Source: Eunapius fragilis (Eukaryota; Porifera; Demospongiae; Spongillida; Spongillidae). Taken from it: 64,000 nucleotides of DNA. The notes under the pieces were generated by a model that ran no database searches, was not told where the DNA came from, and saw only the letters and a program-made list of their open reading frames with translations. Within the stretch, counting starts at the first letter, position 1. Each line of letters begins with the position of its first letter. The stretch lies in NCBI GenBank assembly GCA_963681505.1, contig OY811971.1, forward strand, positions 13,863,232 through 13,927,231, read 5' to 3'. A program made the translations under genes and the position numbers. Below are positions 55,137 through 64,000 of the stretch, piece after piece.

Positions 55137-55880
55137 CTAGGGTCCTCTATCACATGTTCCATAAAAGGGAATGTTAGGCCAACTGTACCCTGTATTCCAA
55201 TAGGGGTAAAAGATATTGTACCTACCATAAGATAACCAACGTGTGTTTCTCAACACTCTTCTCTGCCTAGCATCATAATTATAACACGATGGAGGTACAT
55301 GAATGGGTTGGTTGGTGCTAAAGGGTCCCTGAGTATTCCTATGTGGACCATGTCTGGTAGGGGGAGGATTGTCACTGGGTTTGGATAGTGGAGGTATAGA
55401 TCTCGGTGGAATGCTACATGTCTGGTTACTCTGACTCACGTTTTGGACTGTAACTTTAGGGCCAGGCTTTTCTGCATTTTTCCCTAAGGTTGCTGCTCCA
55501 TTTCTGTGATAGTTTTCAGCAACGTTAGTCTCACCTGTAACTACATGGCCCTTTTCTACTCCCTGTTCCACCCTTCCTTTTTTATTCAGGGTAGTCTCTA
55601 CAGGTGAACGTTCTACCAGGCAGCTTTCTGTGAAAATTCTACCTTCATTGTGTACTGTTATAACCCTCTTTACTTTTTTCTTTCTTGTTTCACAAAGCAT
55701 TTTATTTCTCACTTCATTCATTTTCATTGCCTCACACTCTCTCATCTCCCATTTAATTCTGTCCTCTCCTTTCAAATGTTCATCTCTCACTCTCAAACCT
55801 GCTAATTCTTTTTTCAAACGTCCTTCTGTTCTGCGATAATGCCTTCTACACAGAGCTAAAGAGGTATAGAGAGGTAGCAT
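55137..55880 (-). CDS. Unrecognised basic protein, 247 codons
   Basis: An uninterrupted minus-strand frame sits between two minisatellite blocks. The N-terminal third is rich in Lys, Arg and Glu (RRTEGRLKKELAGLRVRDEH, EMRECEAMKMNEVRNKML), probably helical. The middle is Ser/Pro/Asn-rich (SIPPRSIPPLSKPSDNPPPT). The C-terminus is rich in Tyr and Trp (YGRYNIFYPYWNTGYSWPNI). Just upstream (about 55965-55915) another frame reads CVPPRPEDVCTMCG, which might be part of the same gene. It resembles no family that I know. It may belong to a mobile element, but its codon content looks like protein rather than repeat. Confidence 0.5.
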   Translation of the reverse strand: MLPLYTSLALCRRHYRRTEGRLKKELAGLRVRDEHLKGEDRIKWEMRECEAMKMNEVRNKMLCETRKKKVKRVITVHNEGRIFTESCLVERSPVETTLNKKGRVEQGVEKGHVVTGETNVAENYHRNGAATLGKNAEKPGPKVTVQNVSQSNQTCSIPPRSIPPLSKPSDNPPPTRHGPHRNTQGPFSTNQPIHVPPSCYNYDARQRRVLRNTRWLSYGRYNIFYPYWNTGYSWPNIPFYGTCDRGP

Positions 55881-55984
55881 GCAGGATTTTTTTTCCAGTC
55901 GTTCTTCAGGGCATTATCACTTTTGAATACCGCACATGGTACATACGTCTTCAGGTCTAGGGGGTACACATTCTCCATTAGATA

Positions 55985-56745
55985 AGTCACCCACATGCTC
56001 ACAGTCACCACATGTGCACAGTGTGCTGTAGGTCACCTACATGTTCACAGTGTGCTGTGGGTCACCCACATGCTCGCAGTGTGCTTTAGGTCACCCACAT
56101 GCTCACAGTGTGCTATAGGTCACCCATATGCTCACAGTGTGCTGTAGGTCACCCACATGCTCACAGTGTGCTGTAGGTCACCCACATGCTCGCAGTGTGC
56201 TTTAGGTCACCCACATGCTCACAGTGTGCTATAGGTCACCCATATGCTCACAGTGTGCTGTAGGTCACCCATATGCTCACAGTGTGCTGTAGGTCACCCA
56301 CATGCTCACAGTGTGCTGTAGGTCACCCACATGTGCACAGTGTGCTGTAGGTCACCCACATGCTCACAGTGTACTATAGGTCACCTGCATGCTCACAGTG
56401 TGCTGAAGGTCACCCACATGCTCACAGTGTGCTGTAGGTCACCCACATGCTCACAGTGTGCTGTAGGTCACCCACATGTTCGCAGTGTGCTGTGGGTCAC
56501 CCACATGCTCACAGTGTACTGTAGGTCACCCACATGCTGACAGTGTGCTGTAGGTCACCCACTTGCTCACAGTCACCCACATGCTCACAGTGTGCTGTAG
56601 GTCACCCACATGTTCACAGTGTGCTGTAGGTCACCTACATGCTCACAGTGTGCTGTGGGTCACCTACATGCTCACAGTGTACTGTAGGTCACCCACATGC
56701 CCACAGTGTGCTGTGGGTCACCCACACGCTCACAGTGTGCTTGCT
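55985..56745. repeat. 29-bp minisatellite, block 2
   Basis: About 26 copies of the same unit and orientation as block 1, with point variants (GCTCGCAGTG, GCTATAGGTC) and a few short units (CACAGTCACCCACATG). Confidence 0.95.
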
Positions 56746-57009
56746 CCCACCATAAAAGTGAATTCCATTTAAAAATGGATCTGTATTAAACTTTTCTTTT
56801 AGTTTATTATTCAAAATTATCAGTGTGCTTTCATCAACGTGACACCCACCTAATGGACGCTGATGGGTTCCACCAAGAAAAATGTATCATATTTGTAATC
56901 AGGGTTGTAAACATGAGCTTGTACTGAATTAAGCCAATATTTCAGGTTCATTTCAGTTCATCAAAATTTAGCTGCTGCAAATTGCATACAATTGCTCGAT
57001 GTGATACAG

Positions 57010-57292
57010 CACATTGTGAGCATGTGGGTGACCCACAGTTCACTGGGTGACCCTCAGGACACTGCTAGCATGTGGGTGACCCACAGTACACTGTGAGCAT
57101 GTGGGTGACTGTGAGCATGTAGGCAACTGTGAGCATATGGGTGACCTACAGCACATTGTGAGCATGTGGGTGACCTACAGCACACTGTGAACATGTGGGT
57201 GACCTACAGCACATTGTGAGCATGTGGGTGACCTACAGCACACTGTGAACATGGGTCACCCACATGCTCACAGTTGCCTACATGCTCACAGT
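57010..57292. repeat. 29-bp minisatellite, block 3, inverted
   Basis: About nine units in the reverse orientation (GTGAGCATGTGGGTGACCTA), switching back to the forward orientation at about 57252. With blocks 1 and 2 it can form a large hairpin. Confidence 0.9.
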
Positions 57293-57479
57293 ATCATTGG
57301 GTCAGTGCATAGGTAAGGTATCATGACCTGTTGAAATAGTAATAAATTTTGTGCATGAGCAAATGCATTATATATGCATGACAAAAACCATACTATGAAC
57401 TATGAATCTAAAGGTATCATCGCTAGGAAATACGTGTTCTAAGCAATGATCATCTAGATGACCACTATATTTCTTGATG

Positions 57480-58080
57480 CATCACTGCTTGCTGTTTCTT
57501 GTATCACTGTTATTACCTCCTCTATGTACTAATATCATTCATCTATCTCCTATATTTCTTGTTATATATCACCACTGATAGTCCTTTGGCTGATCTTGGT
57601 AGCTCCTTCAATGGAGACTTTACCAATGACCCTTGCTGTATTAGCACTGGTAGTCCTTCTGCTGTTCCTGGTAGCTCCTTGTATGGAAAAATCACCAACG
57701 ATCCTTGCTGTATCACCACCAGAAACCTCTTTTGGTTTTATTATGGTTACTTTACTACCACTAGTCAATGCCTTATTATCACTAAAAGTATTGTGATACG
57801 TAACCTTTTTTCAGCATTGATACCTCTTGCAGCATCATTGCAGGTAGCTTATGTGCTGGCGCCAATAGTCTTTATCTTAGCACCAGTAGATCTTTTAATA
57901 TCATAATCAGCAGTCTTTTCTGTATCATCACCACTGATTTTCATACCACCACTGCTTGTTGCTCTTCTACAGCTACTTAATAGCCTTGCTAGATCAACAC
58001 TGATACTTCCTACATCACAATCAGTAATTGCAATCCCATCATGGGTGATACGTATTGTATCACCACCACAGGTCATTTTT
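57480..58080. repeat. Degenerate CT/CA-rich tandem repeat
   Basis: Repeats of ACTGGTAGTCCTTCTGCTGT- and CCTTGCTGTATCACCACCAG-type sequence, roughly 60-75 bp apart, becoming more diverged to the right. Frames such as 57499-57906 are open by repeat structure; no domain is recognised. Confidence 0.5.
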
Positions 58081-58190
58081 GCTGAAACTTATTAAAGAAT
58101 CACTTTTGGTGATTTTGAATGATACATCACCAGAAGTTTTCCACTACCAGGCATTGCTTGAGTTTTATGTTAAAATATTGATTATTACAG

Positions 58191-59220
58191 GGAGACACTG
58201 CTTTACATGTAGCACAGAGAAAAGCCAGTTTTGATGCTGCTGCTATTCTTATTAGGAAATTTAAGGGTTCACTCTCTACCATAGGAAACAAGGTATGCTT
58301 CTATAATACAGGAAATCTCAATTTCTTATATCTACACTCACTTCTTACGTGTACATGTATTATAGAAAGACTAATAACTTTTTTTCATTTTGTTGCAGAA
58401 AGGTCAAACTGCAGATGATATTGAACCTGAAGAAGGTATAGTAGCTCTTATTAGAATGATATTCCTTTGAATATGTCTAATCCCACCTGAAATCCTCAAG
58501 AGAAGCCCTGAGGCAGTGCATATATTTTGTAAAGCTCTAAAGGATGGTAAACAAAAAATCCTTGAAGTCTAGCTTTTGGTTCTAGGAGTTGGAAAAACCA
58601 GCCTGATTCGTAGCCTGTTTGGAAAGCGATTTAGTCTCAATCAAAAATTTACACGTGGTATTGAAAACCAAAGCATTAGCACTCTTATCAATCCCACTCA
58701 GGAACCAACTCTAAGTTTTGAAAATAGATGTATCAACTCTAGTGACTGGGCTATCATTAGTGAGGATGACAAGATTAAACATGATAGTCAGAGTTTTATA
58801 AAAGGACTAGTTTCTGTGATTAAGGAAGAGAAACCTGAGTTGCTAAAAGATATAGACAAATGTTCTGTTGAAGCTCAGAGTGGCTTGAACTATATGGAAC
58901 TTAATGAAGATGAGCTGCTGAAGGAAATTGAAAAGCAGCCACTTCTTATCATCAGTCAGCAAGAAAAAAAAGTCAGGTTTGATGAGGGCACTCATGGATC
59001 TGACGACAATGATGTAGCTAGCATGAAAGGAGCTTTCACAATAAAGCAGCCCAGCGAACCTCAGCCTCAAGCACACCAAAGTAAAAACCCTCCATCTCGT
59101 CAAAGTCAACCTCCTTCTTCTCTGTCTTCTTCTCTTTCATCTACATCTCATTCTTCTCCTCTGTCTTCTCTGCATCCTTCATCTCCAAATCATTCTTCTC
59201 CTTCTTCTGCCCTGGCTAGG
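58191..59220 (+). pseudogene. Ankyrin-Roc (Roco-type) GTPase fragment, two stops and broken P-loop
   Basis: Exon 58191-58292 encodes an ankyrin-repeat start (GDTALHVAQRKASFDAAAIL) and joins in phase 0 to 58399-59220 (KGQTADDIEPEEG, then LIPPEILKRSPEAVHIFCKA, LKDGKQKI). It then reaches the start of a Roc-type GTPase (LLVLGVGKTSLIRSLFGKRF). In-frame stops at 58468 (TGA) and 58570 (TAG) break it, and the P-loop has lost about three residues between LVLG and VGKTS, so no Walker A motif remains. The rest is a Glu/Lys-rich linker and a Ser/Pro-rich stretch. A good donor (AGG then GTGAGT) closes the exon at 59220; later exons are not present before the inverted receptor copy. Confidence 0.75.
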
Positions 59221-59538
59221 GTGAGTATTGGACGTGGCAATGTAAAAATTGTTTTCAAAAAATCTGACCTCCATTGCAAGGAAGAGTGGTAACAATAGTT
59301 AATGTGCAACAATATTTTAGCCTTTGCTGGACAACAGCTCTACCATCCCATGCACCATTGCTTCATGCCACATCGAGCAATGTACATTATTGCATGCAAT
59401 TTGCAGCAGCTAAATTTTGATGAACTGAAATATTGGCTTAATTCAGTACAATTTAAATGCAAGTACATCGTGCTTCGACAAGGCACTAAACTCAGCCTTC
59501 TAAGTAATTATATTGCATGTGCAATTGTTCATGTCCTT

Positions 59539-62500
59539 CTACATGTACATGTATTCAGGTTCTTGAGCTGCACTTCCATAGGTAGAATTAGTCTCCACTA
59601 CAAGTGCAGTGACCTTCTGAGTGGTTCTTGTCATCTCATGTTTTGATGATTCCGTTGTAGAATGATGATGAATAACTTTGGACTTCATTTTCACCACACA
59701 ACAAATACACGAGGCCACCATCACTCCCAGAGAGAAGAACACAACAAATGAGGTGCCAATGGTTATTCCAATAACAGAATAAGTGTCAAAGGCTGAGGAC
59801 AAGGTGGACATGGTTGCTGGAGACAAAAAGATTTTTAGATGTTATAACACTATTTCACTCACTAATGTTAGATTAGTATTTCTCATGCATGGCAGGGATG
59901 TGATACATGCTCAACACAACTGATCAAACTTTTCTGACATGACTAAAAATGCTTGTATACAGCTGAATACAGTTTTTGCATGATTTCCGTGAATATCAGC
60001 TCAACATGGATCTTGAAAAACCTTTCTAAAATTCCCTGATAAGAGCCACAATTAATGTTTCATTACTGATCATGCATTTGGTGAGGTGTGTTGTGTGTGG
60101 AAAGGGTTTTGTTTGAATCAAAATCTCAGTTGTGTACAACTAGCTGATGATGTTCATAGGATAGCTACATGTATGCAAACAAGAAGCATCCAATGATGAT
60201 TACTTTACTTAGGTTTCTATGGTTGAAGCATAAATAATAGAAAAACTTAACCCTATACAAATATGTATACATGTGGAATGAGTTATGGGAATGTACCCTA
60301 TACCAACATGATGTGGGAGGAGTTATGAGAATATACCCTATACCAACATGTAGTGAGAGGAGACATGGAAATGAGACTTGTCACAAAGCTGAAGTACATC
60401 TTCAAATCTCCAACCACTGGACCAGTTCAGTATGAAGAGTTAGTGCTGGTAGCTGCTGCCTTGGCAGAAGTACGTCTGACCACTGGTGAGGCCTTGTAGG
60501 GAGACAGTGACTTCTGTGTGTCTGGTAGAGGAGCTGTTGTACACACTTGAGTCAGGAGGGACAGAGGGATCAGTACTGCAGCACACCATACAGTAGAGGG
60601 ATTGGTTGTTCAAGAATGAACAAGCAACAGAGTTATTGTAGCTCAAAAATGAGACATTTTGAAAGAGAGCATTGGTAGGACCTGCAAGACACCACCATGA
60701 ATCAAAAGGTTATGATGGGTTTCATGCATAATAGCACCGTCCCATTTCATGCTACATAACATACAGTGCACAATGTACAATTAATAGGATGATGGATTAC
60801 TGTATATCTTGAACATACCATATATGGCAGTGCTAAATTGTGAGCCAGAAGTTCCATTTCTATTCATGGAAGTCACAAAGATGCTGTAATTATTAGCTTT
60901 TTGTGTGACATGGTGGACATGGAGACATAGTGAAGAGGTACGTATACAGTACAACCTTGACCAATAGAGTTATCAGAGCCAGCAACTCTCACAGTGGATA
61001 TAGTCACATTGCCTATCTGTAATAGAGAAAGGGAACTTCTTATTTTAGGCAATTAGAATACCTAGATTTGAATTATTACCACTGGCCATGGGATCCAGGA
61101 TATCTCAAGATCGTGAAGGGTATTGTTAGGGTTGAGAACATATGTCACTTGAATATCCACTGCAAGAAAATGTGACCAATCCATTACATGCTGTGCATTG
61201 CACAAGACTACTAAAATGAGAGGGACGATGAGGAGAGGGACGATGAGGAGAGAAAAGAGGGACGATGAGGAGAGGGACGATGAGGAGAGGGACGATGAGG
61301 AGAGGGATGATGAGGAGAGGGACGATGAGGAGAGGGACGATGAGGAGAGGGACGATGAAGAGAGGGACGATGAGGAGAGGGACGATGAGGAGAGGGACGA
61401 TGAGGAGAGGGACGATGAGGAGAGGGACGATGAGGAGAGGGACGATGAGGAGAGGGACGATGAGGAGAGGGACGATGAGGAGAGGGACGATGAGGAGAGG
61501 GACGATGAAGAGAGGGACGATGAGGAGAGGGACGATGAGGAGAGGGACGATGAGGAGAGGGACGATGAGGAGAGGGACGATGAGGAGAGGGACGATGAGG
61601 AGAGGGACGATGAGGAGAGGGACGATGAGAGAGGGACGATGAGGAGAGGGACGATGAGGAGAGGGACGATGAGGAGAGGGACGATGAGGAGAGGGATGAT
61701 GAGGAGAGGGATGATGAGGAGAGGGATGATGAGGAGAGGGATGAAGGAGAGGGATGATGAGGAGAGGGATGATGAGGAGAGGGATGATGAGGAGAGGGAC
61801 GATGAGGAGAGGGACGATGAGGAGACGGATGATGAGGAGAGGGATAATGAGGAGAGGGATGATGAGGAGAGGCATGATGAGGAGAGGCATGATGAGGAGA
61901 GGGATGATGGGGAGAGGGGTGATGAGGAGAGGGATGATGAGGAGAGGGATGATGAGGAGAGGGATGATGAGGAGAAGGATGATGAGGAGAGGGATGATGA
62001 GGAGAGGGATGATGAGGAGAGGGATGATGAGGTAAAGGGATGATGAGGAGAGCGATGATGAGGAGAGGGATGGTGAGGAGAAGGATGATGAGGCGAAGAT
62101 GAGGACAATTATGTTGATCAAATGTCTCCACCCCATCCTACCTTCCCCCTTTCAATTTTCATACAGAATCTCTATCATTCCGTATTCACTGCAGCCATTG
62201 CAGTTTGAACGAAGTTGTCATGCTATGCATATTTTACCTTGTACATACAGCTCAAATGACTCAATCGCCACGTTCTCATTGTCAAGAGGTTCATTCGTGC
62301 AAATTCGAACTTCCAAGTCCTCAGTGATGGGAGTTTCAAACGTCCTACAGAACCACGGGAGGTCTGTTGCATTGCAGCACCTGCTCTCCACTCCACCACA
62401 CTGAAGTCCGTCCCATAGAACGTCAGAGGAATAGAACTTCGTAATGTTCACGTCCGGTCCAGGGTTGCCTGACTCGCAATAGTAATTTGAATCCAAAAGC

Positions 62501-62962
62501 GATAGATTGCCGTTCTTTGTGCAAATTAAGACAGGCATCACCACCCGCTCTCAATTCATGAAAACCTGCGGCATATGTATACACGTGATGTCTGTTTCCA
62601 GGCGATCCGTACGTGATTGAGACTCCATCCATGTAGGCAGTTTCGATGTCTAACTGGGTTTTATGACTGAAAGCGTCAGGCGATCCCACTTGATAACCTC
62701 GGAACATTCCGCACACCTTTTGGTAGCTGGCTCCATTAGTGGGTATTTTCAAAGAGTCACAAGGTGCCGTGCTTTTCTTTCCACACGATGATATAGGTGA
62801 TGCAAAATTTTGCCACGAGTCGGGACATTGCTGTGTGGGATCCGTCATATCCAGATAGCCGACCTGTCTCCACTCCCGGCCTGGTGTGTTTGTTAGAAGT
62901 GGAGAAGTAGAGCTAACCACCGCCATGTTCCAAAGGAAAATTGCGAAGTGTCTCATAGCCAT
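59539..62962 (-). pseudogene. Receptor copy C, inverted and frameshifted
   Basis: Minus-strand copy of the gene at 33755-38128 with the same five exons: 62962-62238, 61159-61080, 61016-60819, about 60660-60350, and 59816-59539. Relative to copy B, exon 1 has a 4-base insertion near 62530 (after GGDACL), exon 3 has 2 extra bases (GTATACGTACC) and exon 4 has 1 extra base (TTCTGCCAAGG). The frame is therefore lost three times. The last exon is still open, with the transmembrane helix and the tail NSTYGSAAQEPEYMYM; one residue is inserted (CICCVV). The upstream start is shifted by a one-base loss, leaving MAMRHFAIFLWNMAVV as the probable N-terminus. Confidence 0.85.
61212..62092. repeat. 15-bp minisatellite in intron 1 of receptor copy C
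   Basis: About 58 copies of GAGGGACGATGAGGA / GAGGGATGATGAGGA, the reverse complement of the arrays in copies A and B, so the orientation relative to the gene is the same. The exon-2 side (61212-61690) is mostly the GACGATGAG variant and the exon-1 side (61690-62092) the GATGATGAG variant. Confidence 0.97.
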
Positions 62963-63790
62963 AGACGCAATGCCATAATTTATAGTTTCAGGAGTCGTGT
63001 GTACTAGCGTTATATATTTATGTACAGTGCATACTTGACCACGAATGGATGAACATCGATGACGCAATGTGGTACACTTCCGTTATATGCTTGTGGTTCG
63101 ATGCCCCAGCTCTCTCCCTATACTTTTTAATCTTTATAATGTCAATAGGGTCGTAATGTCATAGGGACGAGGGGGTGGGGGCCCATGTTGTTTAAAACTG
63201 GCATTTGCACAGTGAATTTTGTGCAGCTTGAATTGGAAGTTTCTATAGTTCACCCTGACTATGAATGTATTTAAAAACACGCGTTACGCCTACTTGTGAC
63301 GCTTAGCTTCGTCTCGTTTCGAACAAGAAGTCGAAAATGAGCAGTTTAGTGTTTGTTTGATCATAAGTAGCGGGATTGGAAACGGCACGCACGTGAGCCA
63401 CAGAGCCTCTTTGAGGTTGTTACTTACCTGTAGGTTGTCGCCCCTACTTATTGAAGAATGAAAGTTGATAATAAGTGAAAGTAAGTTGAAAGATTTCTAC
63501 TAGCCGATTGAAGAATAAAATAGCTCAAAGCGTGTGCATTCTGACAAGCTTTTCGTCAATGTTGCATAGATATATTAGGGCGGGCTATTCGCACAACATA
63601 ACTCCCCTAGCGTGTTAGCTAAAAAGCTGCTTAGATTATATGCAGCACAAAAGTTAACGCACAAAAATATGTGTTCGAGGCTATTATGTTGTAGGGTTCG
63701 GGAGTAACTGTACATTGTGTCTATCTGGACAACACCGCAAAAATAATTAACCAAGCAACGCTTTTAATGATTTCTATAGTTGTTGCTTGT
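62963..63790 (-). promoter_or_regulatory. 5' flank of receptor copy C, inverse of 32665-33754
   Basis: Runs antiparallel to the flank of copy B with long matching stretches up to about 63790, where the match ends. From 63800 to 64000 I see nothing else. Confidence 0.5.
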
Positions 63791-64000
63791 AGGTACATCA
63801 ATTTTACATACGGTAAGCAAAAAAATGTATTTGTTAGTTTATAATATAAAAGTCTTGCATGACGGCGATCGAGACGGGTGGCGGTACGTGTAGAATGTGG
63901 TGTGTACTCATTCACACACAAACACTATTGTCCAGGAGTTCTCCATTTGAACCGGTATAAGAAGGATCGAGATCGAAAACTTAAAACGAAGTGGACGCCA

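Noticed and set aside
54443-57292. CRISPR-like array of 29-bp repeats
   Set aside because: Units are directly adjacent with no spacers, repeats are imperfect, and the DNA is eukaryotic; it is a minisatellite.
61062-62136. Ser/Leu/Pro-rich frames of 281-348 codons
   Set aside because: 15-bp array in intron 1 of copy C.
1-64000. Bacterial-style operons, phage genes or defence islands
   Set aside because: All convincing genes have introns and animal-type domains; nothing suggests prokaryotic origin.

Overview
This is animal nuclear DNA, most likely from a demosponge or another early-branching marine invertebrate. The call is an inference. Genes are split by GT-AG introns, and the window holds cell-surface receptor genes of a cysteine-rich type that I associate with sponges and cnidarians. 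It also holds pieces of two conserved ubiquitin-conjugating enzyme genes (UBE2H, UBE2N), an ankyrin/Roc GTPase fragment, and dense transposons of many classes. There are no operons, ribosome-binding sites or bacterial features. I saw no tRNA, rRNA or CRISPR array.

Layout. 1-1.4 kb: a MITE, then the 3' end of a PHD-finger gene whose finger is broken. 1.6-6 kb: tandem repeats, a hAT remnant and a G-rich minisatellite. 6.2-11.1 kb: UBE2H exons on the minus strand, separated by a G-rich array that a 2.3-kb hAT-like transposon has cut in two. 11.4-13 kb: a DIRS-like tyrosine-recombinase element. 13.5-16.6 kb: UBE2N exons, a partial duplicate of one of them, and a coiled-coil gene. 16.6-19.1 kb: an intron-rich, apparently intact Ginger-type integrase gene (444 codons, five exons, all phase-0 introns). 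19.9-40 kb: a receptor family. A 5'-truncated pseudogene (about 19.9-25.2 kb) is followed by degenerate triplicated 3' modules, a broken Ulp1-protease/PHD gene and an intact 530-codon receptor gene (33.8-38.1 kb). 42.9-47.5 kb: a complete, recent Ty3/Gypsy retrotransposon with 252-bp LTRs that look identical and an AAAGC target duplication. 48.6-54 kb: a four-deep nest of transposons, with a Harbinger-type MITE inside a hAT inside a Ginger inside a Gmr1-like retroelement whose integrase lies upstream of its reverse transcriptase. 54-57.3 kb: a receptor exon fragment, 29-bp minisatellites and an unrecognised 247-codon ORF. 58.2-59.2 kb: an ankyrin-Roc GTPase pseudogene. 59.5-63.8 kb: an inverted, frameshifted copy of the receptor gene with its promoter.

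The three main receptor copies each carry a 15-bp pyrimidine/purine minisatellite in intron 1 (about 3.7, 1.3 and 0.9 kb), always in the same orientation relative to the gene. Very long open frames in these arrays, and in the G-rich arrays, are artefacts of repeats with no stop codons. Of the host-type genes, only the 33.8-38.1 kb receptor reads as an intact model. Among mobile genes, the Gypsy gag-pol and the Ginger-type integrase are intact.
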